Source of the DNA: Verrucomicrobiota bacterium
GTDB taxonomy: Bacteria; Verrucomicrobiota; Kiritimatiellia; CAJWTS01
NCBI GenBank assembly: GCA_027623315.1
Contig: JAQBYD010000023.1
Coordinates: forward strand, 1-53,351
Direction of reading: 5' to 3'
Length of the DNA stretch: 53,351 nucleotides
Shown here: positions 24,828 to 32,473 of the stretch, piece by piece
How positions within the stretch are numbered: position 1 is the first letter of the stretch
Layout of the letters: each line of letters starts with the position of its first letter
The notes under the pieces: model-generated
Seen by the model: the letters and a program-made list of their open reading frames with translations, nothing else
Database searches by the model: none
Told to the model about the DNA's origin: nothing
Position numbers and translations under genes: made by a program

Positions 24828-27638
24828 ATGTGGAGCAGATCGTCCCGCCTTGGAGGACTACTCGGCGTCGGCCTGGTAGTCACCTCAACCGTTCTGGCCC
24901 AAGATTCCCCTCGCGAAATCCGGACCCGTGCGGACCATCATCTTTCGGTCGGCAACTTCATGGAGGCCATTCCCGACCTCATGCTCTTGATCACCTATTA
25001 CGGTGACAGTAAAGAGATCGAGGTGATCAACAGCATGGAGCTGGTGTTCTACAAGCTGCCGATCTGTCACTTCTTCGTAGGCCAGTTCAAGGAAGCGGAA
25101 GAAGGCCTGAAGGAATTTGTGCGGCGATACCCCCGCAGTTCCCACGTCGGTGAAGCGACCGTATTCATGGCCGACTCGCTGCGTTACCAGGAGAAGCTGG
25201 ACCCGGCGATCAAGACGTACCAGAAAGCCATTCACAGCTATCGTCTCCGTCGAGACATGGAAGTGGACTCGTGGGCATCGATCGCACGCAGTTACCTTGC
25301 GAAGGATCAGTGGGACCTGGCGATGGAGCCCCTCTTGAATGTCTATCACAAGGCGTACGATTTCATGCGCCAGAACTGGGCCGCCACCCTTCTGACGACG
25401 GCGTACTTCAAGGCGAACGAGATCGACAAGGTCTATCCCCTCTCGCCGATCCTGCTGCAACCCGACTCCTTCGCCTCGCGGTCGATCGCCTTTAATCTCG
25501 CGGCGATGGAGGCTGGCGACCTGCTGTTTGGGGAGGAAGCGTATCGCGAAGCCCTCTGGGTCTACCGCATGGTCTATCCCTACGACTTGATCCTGCTGCG
25601 CACCGAGGAGTTTCACGAGTTCTTACTCCGCCATGCTGAGCGCACCCGTCGGCGCGAGGCCGATGCCAGGGAGTTGATGCGGATCCAGGAGCAGATCGGC
25701 GAGATCGAAGCGGAGCTGAAAGTTCTCGATGCGATCGACAGTTACGACATCGAACTCACGTATCGCATCGCGAGGGGATACTACGAGTTGCGCCGATTCT
25801 GGGAAGGGCGCGAGCAGTTCCTGCATCTTTCGGAAATCGCCGATGAGAATCTCGCGGATGAATCGATCTACCTCGCCTTCCAGTGTTCCATGCAAATTCA
25901 GCCATGGACGCGAACCTACAAGATCGGCGAGAAATACATGGAGGAGTATCCCAACGGGCAATACTTTGAACCCATCACGCTGGCCATGGCGCAACTCTAC
26001 GCCCGCGAGGAGAACTGGCCCGAGGTGATTCGGCACCTGACGCTCACGCTGGAACTGCGACCCAAGCACGAGTCGGCCGCCGAGTGCATGTTCCTGCTCG
26101 GATACGCCTCGTTCATGGAGGAGCAGTACAAGGACGCGGTCGGCTGGTTTGAGCGAATCTTCACGCAGTTTCCGGAGAGCGAACTCGTACCCCCCTCAAC
26201 GTACTGGCACGCCATGGGGCTGATGTTCGACAAGGAATACGCACGCGCCCAGCAGGGCTTCAACACGATTCTAAGCTCCTTTCCCGACAGCATCTACGCC
26301 GAAGACGCCGCATTTCGAACCGCCGTCTGCGCGTACGGACTGAGCCACTTTGAGGAAGCCGAGGAGCGCTTCGCGGCTTTCATAAAATCGTACCCCGAGA
26401 GCAACCTTGTCGCCGAGGGCACGATGACGCGCGGCGACGTGGCCGGCGCCGTGGGACGACCCGAGGACGCCGTGCAATTCTACCAGAGAGCGATGACCTA
26501 TGGGGACGATGTGTTGCACATCCAGCACTACAACCATTGCGCGTTCCAGGCCGGCACGATCCTCATGGAGGCCGAAAACTTCGTCGACGCACGCGCGCAC
26601 TTCCAGCGCTATATCGATCGCAAGCGTGAGGAATCCAATATGCCTCTCGCGATCTACAATATCGGGCTGTGCTTATGGAACACCGGGGAAGAGAAAGGCG
26701 CGATGAAGTTCTACCGAAGCGCGGTCGAAGAATTCGGGCAGGACCCCGCTGCCATCGGCATCGACATGATCCTCGATGAATGGGTCGGGCGCGCGCGCCA
26801 GAGCAAACCGGACGTCGCGGCCCGCGCCTGGGACGACCTGCAACTCGCCTACAGCAAGGCCCGGCAGAAGAAACAAAGCACGCTCGTGCTTCGCCTCGGC
26901 CGCGCGCTGACCTACAACCCACGAATCGGTGAGGATCTTCGCAAGCAGATGCTCGACAATATGCTCGCTATCAAGGACCTCTCCATCGCCAGTCCCGCGG
27001 TTCTACAGGTGCTGATGGACGCCGCGCTCGAGCGCAAGGACTTCGAACGCGCTGAGTCCATCGCAAATCTCATGATCGAGCAATTCACCGAAACCGATTA
27101 CGCGCTGGATGCGCGCATGGTTCTCGCTCGCAGCGCCATCGAGAAGGCATCCGAAACCAGCAACCGCAACCAAGCCAACGAGCACTACGCAACCGCGCTA
27201 CGCCACCTGGGGGTCATCAGTGAAGTGTACGCCTCCAGCGGTGAGGCGGGCAAAGCCCTGCTCTTGATGGGAGACCTGCATCAGCGCAGGCTCCAATACG
27301 AGGAAGCGGATGAAGCCTACAAATCCGTGCTTGGCCACAAGGGCTGGCGGAACTTGTGGCCGCAAGCGTTACACGGTCGAGGGGATTGTGCCTACAAGCA
27401 GCGGCGCTTCGAGGTGGCTAGCGCGTATTTCGAGCGTATCTACGTGATGTACTCCCACTACAAAGACTGGACAGCGCGCGCCTATCTGCGGAGGGCCGAT
27501 TGCCTCCAGAAGCTCTCGCAGAGCAACAAGGCACGAGACGTCCTGGTCGAGATGCTGTCGATCAAGGAACTTGACGGGCTCCCCGAAACCGCCGAGGGCG
27601 CGGCGTTGCTCAAACAGATCGGGGGAGAGGAATCATGA
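24828..27638 (+). CDS. Large periplasmic TPR protein, first gene of the ExbB/ExbD/VWA operon
   Basis: The protein has 936 residues with a short signal peptide (LLGVGLVVTSTVLAQ). Nearly all of the rest is helical hairpins of TPR type, recognisable by repeats of the A..Y....F..FP.S..A pattern, for example FVRRYPRSSHVGEA, WFERIFTQFPESELVPP and FAAFIKSYPESNLVAEG; about fifteen can be counted. Such arrays resemble YbgF/CpoB and BamD-like scaffold proteins, which work in the periplasm next to Tol-type motors. It shares a four-base stop/start overlap with the next gene, so production is coupled. A role as scaffold for the ExbB-ExbD-driven machine is inferred from position. Confidence 0.82.
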   Translation: MWSRSSRLGGLLGVGLVVTSTVLAQDSPREIRTRADHHLSVGNFMEAIPDLMLLITYYGDSKEIEVINSMELVFYKLPICHFFVGQFKEAEEGLKEFVRRYPRSSHVGEATVFMADSLRYQEKLDPAIKTYQKAIHSYRLRRDMEVDSWASIARSYLAKDQWDLAMEPLLNVYHKAYDFMRQNWAATLLTTAYFKANEIDKVYPLSPILLQPDSFASRSIAFNLAAMEAGDLLFGEEAYREALWVYRMVYPYDLILLRTEEFHEFLLRHAERTRRREADARELMRIQEQIGEIEAELKVLDAIDSYDIELTYRIARGYYELRRFWEGREQFLHLSEIADENLADESIYLAFQCSMQIQPWTRTYKIGEKYMEEYPNGQYFEPITLAMAQLYAREENWPEVIRHLTLTLELRPKHESAAECMFLLGYASFMEEQYKDAVGWFERIFTQFPESELVPPSTYWHAMGLMFDKEYARAQQGFNTILSSFPDSIYAEDAAFRTAVCAYGLSHFEEAEERFAAFIKSYPESNLVAEGTMTRGDVAGAVGRPEDAVQFYQRAMTYGDDVLHIQHYNHCAFQAGTILMEAENFVDARAHFQRYIDRKREESNMPLAIYNIGLCLWNTGEEKGAMKFYRSAVEEFGQDPAAIGIDMILDEWVGRARQSKPDVAARAWDDLQLAYSKARQKKQSTLVLRLGRALTYNPRIGEDLRKQMLDNMLAIKDLSIASPAVLQVLMDAALERKDFERAESIANLMIEQFTETDYALDARMVLARSAIEKASETSNRNQANEHYATALRHLGVISEVYASSGEAGKALLLMGDLHQRRLQYEEADEAYKSVLGHKGWRNLWPQALHGRGDCAYKQRRFEVASAYFERIYVMYSHYKDWTARAYLRRADCLQKLSQSNKARDVLVEMLSIKELDGLPETAEGAALLKQIGGEES

Positions 27639-28780
27639 TGGCCCTCCACCCTAAGAGCGTCGCCGGGGCCATGTTACTGGGTGCGTGCACTCTCGGCGCG
27701 TCCTCGCTACACGCCCAGGCACCGCGACCGGCGAGCACGAAGGACGTCGAATACAAGGAGTACCCGGCGGTGCGCTCCCAGGTGACGGTGAAGGGCAAGG
27801 ACGCTATCATCACCCTGCGCGGCCGGTCGCGCGATAAACTGGGTGTGACACCCGGTACCGAGGATAGCGCGGCGCGCACGTCTCTCGACGTGAATTCTGT
27901 CGAAGCCATCAAGTTCGCGATGGAGATCGACCGGCCCGCGCTGAGCCGTGCGGTGCGCACCAAGGACTGGGCCGGCGCCGTGCGCGTGCTGCGCGATCCC
28001 GTATCCCCTACCCTGCCCTACCTCGATCTCAATGAGAACAACGCCGTGGAGTACGCGCTACAACTGGGCAATTACATGTTGCGCGATGCTGAGAAAACGC
28101 TGCGCACCTCGGACGCGAACGATGCCGCGGAAGTTGCCGAGGCCAAGTTCAAGGCCGCTTACGCGGTCTATCGCCAACTAGCGAACGTGGAATGGCATGC
28201 CGCCGGCAAGATCGGATCCGTCAAACGGCTGCTCTGCCTGCTGCGGCTAAACAAGCCAAAGTCCGCGCGGCGCTACCTCGACAACATTGAAGCACCCCTT
28301 CCCGGGGACCGCGCGTACGGCATCTACTACCTGGTACTCGCCGAACTATCCCTGCACGCGAAGGACTACCGCGCGGCCATGGAGGCCGCGGTCAAATCAT
28401 TGTCATTCGAGACCAAGGATATCGAGACCTTCCCGGACGCCCTGCTGATCTCCGCGCAATGCTACGAGGAATTACAGCAGTGGCATCGCGCCAGGGACGT
28501 GTACTACGAGATCGCCAACATCTTCCCCGCCACGGATTGGTCCGAGGTATCGCGGCGCCGATTGCGTTACATCCTCGACAAGGGCTTCACCAAGGAGGAA
28601 GAGTCGCTCCCGATCGAGAACGTCTTCTTCGCCTGGCAGGAGGATATGAACGAAAAAGCGACCGCGTTTCTTGATGCCGGCGAGGCGACGGTAGAAGGGG
28701 CACCGAAGGGCGACCGTGAGGACAAGGATGTGGACTTCGACACAAACGAAGATGGCGGCGATCTTGATGCCATGCAGTGA
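27635..28780 (+). CDS. Second secreted TPR-like protein of the operon
   Basis: The protein (381 residues) has a signal peptide ending LHAQ and an N-terminal beta-rich stretch (YPAVRSQVTVKGKDAIITLRG). Residues about 80-310 are helical repeats with TPR features: KFKAAYAVYRQL, YYLVLAELSLHAKDYRAAMEAAVKSL, ISAQCYEELQQWHRARDVYYEIA. The tail is acidic (DKDVDFDTNEDGGD). The start overlaps the stop of the first TPR gene by four bases. The function is unknown; with its neighbour it probably builds a periplasmic scaffold. Confidence 0.78.
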   Translation: MMALHPKSVAGAMLLGACTLGASSLHAQAPRPASTKDVEYKEYPAVRSQVTVKGKDAIITLRGRSRDKLGVTPGTEDSAARTSLDVNSVEAIKFAMEIDRPALSRAVRTKDWAGAVRVLRDPVSPTLPYLDLNENNAVEYALQLGNYMLRDAEKTLRTSDANDAAEVAEAKFKAAYAVYRQLANVEWHAAGKIGSVKRLLCLLRLNKPKSARRYLDNIEAPLPGDRAYGIYYLVLAELSLHAKDYRAAMEAAVKSLSFETKDIETFPDALLISAQCYEELQQWHRARDVYYEIANIFPATDWSEVSRRRLRYILDKGFTKEEESLPIENVFFAWQEDMNEKATAFLDAGEATVEGAPKGDREDKDVDFDTNEDGGDLDAMQ

Positions 28781-28852
28781 CCGAACTCTTCAGGGCACGA
28801 CGATACCATTCAACGATTCGAAAACAACAAACGACACAGGAGAACTAAACTA

Positions 28853-29644
28853 ATGACGGATCCTCGAAAATCAATTTGGCTGGTGGTCGGCATGGTCTGC
28901 GCGCTCGGCTACGTCAGCGCCAGCATCGCCCAGGACGCCGCCGACTCCGACGCGGCGGCCCGGGCGGCGACGTCGACCAACAAGAGCTTTATCCAGGTGA
29001 TCAAGGACGGGGGCGTCCTGATGTGGCCTCTTGGATTTCTCTCCGTAGCGACGGTCGCACTGTCCGTGTACGGATTTATCATCGTTCGTGAGAGCAAGAT
29101 GCTGACGCCGGAACTGGTTCCGTTGATCCAGGAAGCGCTGGACGGGCTCGACATCGAGCGCGCCAAGAGCGTCTGCGACGGGACCCCCAGCTTGCTGACC
29201 AACGTCGTCAACGCCGGCCTGCAGCGAATCAGCGACGGTTACCTCGACGTGCAGAGCATGGAAAGCGCCATGGAGGAAGCGGCGGTTGAAGAAGCCGCGG
29301 ACGGCCTCAGGACGATCAACTACCTGTCGGTGATCGCCCAGATTGCGCCGATGGTTGGACTGCTCGGTACCGTCAGCGGCATGATCAAGGCCTTCGCCAA
29401 GATCGGCCAGGGAGCCATGGGCAAGCCGGAAGTACTTGCCGGCGACATCAGCGAGGCCCTCGTGACGACCGCGACGGGACTGATCATCGGCATCCCGGCG
29501 ATGTTTATCTACTTCTATCTCAAGGGTCGCTACACGGGCAACACGACGCGCCTGGGCCGCATCGTTGGAAACCTCGCGCATCACCTCGTGTCGGCTACGC
29601 GCCGCGGCGGCGCAGAGGAACCCGCGGCAGCAGAAGAGGCGTAA
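28853..29644 (+). CDS. ExbB/TolQ/MotA-type proton channel
   Basis: This protein of 263 residues has a signal-like N-terminal hydrophobic segment followed by the usual three membrane helices. The family core is clear: residues about 150-230 hold TINYLSVIAQIAPMVGLLGTVSGMI, then AGDISEALVTTATGLIIGIPAMF. ExbB proteins form a pentamer around ExbD helices and use the proton flow to move periplasmic partners. The extra N-terminal segment with an alanine and aspartate rich linker is common in PVC-type genomes. It sits between the TPR genes and two ExbD genes. AGGAGA precedes the ATG. Confidence 0.93.
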   Translation: MTDPRKSIWLVVGMVCALGYVSASIAQDAADSDAAARAATSTNKSFIQVIKDGGVLMWPLGFLSVATVALSVYGFIIVRESKMLTPELVPLIQEALDGLDIERAKSVCDGTPSLLTNVVNAGLQRISDGYLDVQSMESAMEEAAVEEAADGLRTINYLSVIAQIAPMVGLLGTVSGMIKAFAKIGQGAMGKPEVLAGDISEALVTTATGLIIGIPAMFIYFYLKGRYTGNTTRLGRIVGNLAHHLVSATRRGGAEEPAAAEEA

Positions 29645-29668
29645 CCTGGACGCCGGCAACGGCACCCC

Positions 29669-30079
29669 ATGAAACCACCGCTGCAAGACACCGAAGAAGC
29701 CAAGTTCGCCATGGCGCCCATGATCGACATGGTGTTCCTGCTGCTTGTCTTCTTCATGATCGCCTCCCGCTTGAGCGTGATACAGACCGTCGAGCTGGAG
29801 ATCCCCGAGGCGGACAGCGCCGTGGTGCCCAAAGAAAGACCGAACCGCCTTACGATCAATATCGACAGGGGTGGCGACATGTGGGTCGGTGGTCTATTCG
29901 TAGAGAAGGATATCCAGGCCCTGCGCGTCGCCGCGCAGGAGTACAAGGATTCCTACCAGGACATCAAGGTGTACCTGCGCGCCGACAAGGAAACCGAACA
30001 TGAGCACATCCGCAAGGTCATGGATGCCATGGCCGAACTTGGACTGGACAACTTCATATTCGGGGCGCATAAACCGTGA
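29669..30079 (+). CDS. ExbD/TolR-type protein, first copy
   Basis: The 136-residue protein has one membrane helix, MAPMIDMVFLLLVFFMIAS, at about 15-33, with the essential proton-carrying aspartate at position 20, and a periplasmic domain ending in DAMAELGLDNFIFG, the usual ExbD/TolR end. It works with ExbB as the energy-transducing stator or rotor of the inner membrane. Its stop overlaps the GTG start of the second copy by four bases. Confidence 0.92.
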   Translation: MKPPLQDTEEAKFAMAPMIDMVFLLLVFFMIASRLSVIQTVELEIPEADSAVVPKERPNRLTINIDRGGDMWVGGLFVEKDIQALRVAAQEYKDSYQDIKVYLRADKETEHEHIRKVMDAMAELGLDNFIFGAHKP

Positions 30080-30513
30080 AGTTTACTCCACCACCCGAGC
30101 CGGAACCCGAACTGGATATCGCTTCGCTGATCGACATGGTCTTTCTGCTGCTGATGTACTTCATGGTGACCGCGAGTCTTGTGAAATCCGAAGGTGACCT
30201 CGGCATTCGGTTACCGGGAGTCGTCCAACAAGCGGTCACGGTCGATCTGCCCGATGAGCAGATCATCGAAGTGCGCGAGGATCACCGCGTGTTACTGAAT
30301 GGACGCGAGTACGGACGCCACGACTCCCCCGACCTGCCCCAACTGGTTACCACGCTGTCTCGATTTCGCGTCGCGTCGGTCGCCTCGGGGAACAAGGCCC
30401 TGATCACGATAGCCGCCGAGAACAAAACCAAACACCAACGCGTCATTGATGTCATGAACGCCTGCGCCGCGGCCGGGATCGAGAGCATCACCTTCGGACA
30501 ATCCAGCGACTGA
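30076..30513 (+). CDS. ExbD/TolR-type protein, second copy
   Basis: The protein (145 residues, GTG start) has a proline-rich cytoplasmic tip, then SLIDMVFLLLMYFMVTASL with the key aspartate at position 20 and a periplasmic domain ending in MNACAAAGIESITFGQ. The two copies differ strongly outside the helix and so are paralogues rather than a recent duplication. ExbB pentamers hold two ExbD chains, so a fixed ExbD1-ExbD2 heterodimer is possible. Confidence 0.92.
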   Translation: MKFTPPPEPEPELDIASLIDMVFLLLMYFMVTASLVKSEGDLGIRLPGVVQQAVTVDLPDEQIIEVREDHRVLLNGREYGRHDSPDLPQLVTTLSRFRVASVASGNKALITIAAENKTKHQRVIDVMNACAAAGIESITFGQSSD

Positions 30514-30515
30514 TT

Positions 30516-31934
30516 ATGAAAAAAGACCAATCCGTACTGCTCTCAGGGCTCGGCTTCTACCGAATGTCAATGCAGCGGCGCAAGACCTTAACCATCGTGG
30601 TCACGGTCAGCCTCGTACTGCACGTCATCGGGCTTGTCGGCTTCGGTGGTTGGATCGTGATGCGCCACAATACGGAGGACGTCACGACCTTTGTGACGCC
30701 GCCGCCCGTACGCACCTACAAGCCGCGCGAACTCGAGCACAAGGTGAAGGTGCAGAAGCGACAACGTAGCTCCAGTCGCCCCTCCCTGAAACCGCGCATC
30801 GTCTCGATGAAACCATCTGATCTGGCTCTGCCGGACATCAAGATGGACCCGAAGATCGTGAACACCACGTTCCAGCCCAAGTTCAAGGCCGTTTCCGGCA
30901 TGGGGCTTGGCGCGGGATTGGGTACCGGTTACGGCACCAGCGGCTTCGGGTCCGGCATCTCGCGCGTCAACTTTTTCGGCATTCACGCGAAAGGAGAACG
31001 GATCGCGATCCTGGTGGACGTGTCCGTCAGCATGGTCGAAGAGGAGCGCGGCGGCGTGGAGGGGTATATGCGCGTCAAGCAGCGCATCGAGCAGGTTATC
31101 AGCGCACTCTCACCGTCGACCCTGTTCGCGGTAATCGCCTTCGCCGACGCGGCGCAAACGATGAAGGACGAACTTGTCGTCGGAACCCAGGACTACAAGA
31201 ACAAGGCCAAGATGTTCATCCGCCCCTACAACATTGGCGGAAGCTGGGGCCTCACCTCCGGGAACGTGACGGCCGAATACCTCGGCATCAGGGCTACCGG
31301 CGGAACCACGCGCCTGGATCTGGCGATCACCGCGGCGATGAGGCTTTCGGCGGATACGATCCTGTTGATTAGCGACGGACTACCGCGCGTGCGTAAAGGC
31401 ATCTCGCCGGAACAGATCGCGCAACACAATGCCACTCGCTCGCAATGGTCGAAGGAAAACGCGGGCGCGGTCGGGGCCTGGGACACAGCGAACGCCGCCG
31501 CCCAGGTGGTCCAGGAAAAAGTCTGGGTGCCTCCGTCGCCCGGGCGCCCCGCGACCCCCGCGGTCCCCGCCCGACCACCGTCGAAGTCTCCGCCCAGGGA
31601 AGGCCAGCCGATCGATCAGGGCTCGCCCGCCATACCCGCACAGCCCGCAGGGCCCCCGCAGCCAGGCTACTTTACGGTCGTCACACACCGCGTCGGCGGT
31701 GCACAAGGAGCGCGCCCCAGCCCGCCGGCGCCTCCGGCGGAAAGCTGGTGGACCCTGGCCGACTTCGTAAACCATATCACGAGCATGCACGAGAAATACT
31801 ACGTTCCCAAGGGCGCCAAGTTGCCAGTGATCCACAGCATTGGATACCAGATCGACGACGACGGCGGTGAATTCCTCAAGAAACTCGCGAAGCAGTACCG
31901 CGGTGAGTACCGAATGGTGAGGAGAATGAAATGA
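30516..31934 (+). CDS. Membrane-anchored VWA-domain protein in the TonB position
   Basis: The 472-residue protein has a short cytoplasmic N-terminus and one membrane helix at about 24-50 (TIVVTVSLVLHVIGLVGFGGW), followed by a basic linker (KPRELEHKVKVQKRQR), much like TonB or TolA. The periplasmic part is a von Willebrand A domain: ILVDVSVSM holds the metal site DxSxS (Asp168, Ser170, Ser172), GGTTRLDLAI supplies the threonine, and ILLISDGLP is the later acidic motif near 283. A proline-rich insert of about 100 residues (about 326-415) splits the domain before its last strand VIHSIGYQIDDDGGEFLKKLA. It starts two bases after the ExbD stop. VWA domains bind protein ligands via a metal, so this may be the force-coupled effector. 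Confidence 0.85.
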   Translation: MKKDQSVLLSGLGFYRMSMQRRKTLTIVVTVSLVLHVIGLVGFGGWIVMRHNTEDVTTFVTPPPVRTYKPRELEHKVKVQKRQRSSSRPSLKPRIVSMKPSDLALPDIKMDPKIVNTTFQPKFKAVSGMGLGAGLGTGYGTSGFGSGISRVNFFGIHAKGERIAILVDVSVSMVEEERGGVEGYMRVKQRIEQVISALSPSTLFAVIAFADAAQTMKDELVVGTQDYKNKAKMFIRPYNIGGSWGLTSGNVTAEYLGIRATGGTTRLDLAITAAMRLSADTILLISDGLPRVRKGISPEQIAQHNATRSQWSKENAGAVGAWDTANAAAQVVQEKVWVPPSPGRPATPAVPARPPSKSPPREGQPIDQGSPAIPAQPAGPPQPGYFTVVTHRVGGAQGARPSPPAPPAESWWTLADFVNHITSMHEKYYVPKGAKLPVIHSIGYQIDDDGGEFLKKLAKQYRGEYRMVRRMK

Positions 31935-32473
31935 CGTTACGCCGTCTCAATGGCTCCCGGATCCTTCTTCTCGCGCTCTGCCTGCTTCCCGTGCTCGCCC
32001 TCGGCAAACCGATTCGCGAATTGGAGATCACCTCCGAGCCGGAAGAGAACGGGCGCAAGCTTTACACCATCAAGTTCCTCCCCGGTGAGACCAGGAACTA
32101 TGACGAACTTGAATTCTCGTGTGCTTACCGGCAGACGTTTCTATGGGAGGATATGCGTGGGCGAAAGACCACCAAGATTCACGAACCGGTGGTATTCGTC
32201 TATCGCCACCACGACGCGCGATTGGTGGATGATTTACACGCATATTTCAATTTCCGAGTGCCAATCAGCATGGAACGCCTGAAAAAGAAATATGGTGACG
32301 ACGTATTCAACGCTGAGGCTCCCGTCACCATTGCACGAATTCAAATTTCGGGTATAAAGGAGAAGCAGACGCTCTGGTCCTTCGAGTTTGAAGCCAGCGG
32401 CAAACACACGATCCCCGACCAGCCCGAGGCCGAAGACACCAACGATGCGGAACTTGATCCGGAACTTGAATAG
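31931..32473 (+). CDS. Small secreted protein of unknown function
   Basis: The 180-residue protein has a signal peptide (ILLLALCLLPVLALG) and a beta-rich mature part; the tail is acidic (EAEDTNDAELDPELE). Its middle (LEFSCAYRQTFLWEDMRGRKTTKI and YRHHDARLVDDLHAYFNFRV) shows no family I recognise. A comparable stretch, EPVETAHFQIRSVPG, is found in the next protein (about residues 275-320), so the two may share a domain. The start overlaps the VWA stop by four bases and the end overlaps the next gene by 29 bases. Confidence 0.7.
   Translation: MTLRRLNGSRILLLALCLLPVLALGKPIRELEITSEPEENGRKLYTIKFLPGETRNYDELEFSCAYRQTFLWEDMRGRKTTKIHEPVVFVYRHHDARLVDDLHAYFNFRVPISMERLKKKYGDDVFNAEAPVTIARIQISGIKEKQTLWSFEFEASGKHTIPDQPEAEDTNDAELDPELE

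Noticed and set aside
30516-31934. A BatA/BatB-type VWA protein of a MoxR operon
   Set aside because: There is no MoxR ATPase or DUF58 gene nearby, and the single N-terminal helix with TonB-like linker differs from the two-helix frame of BatA.
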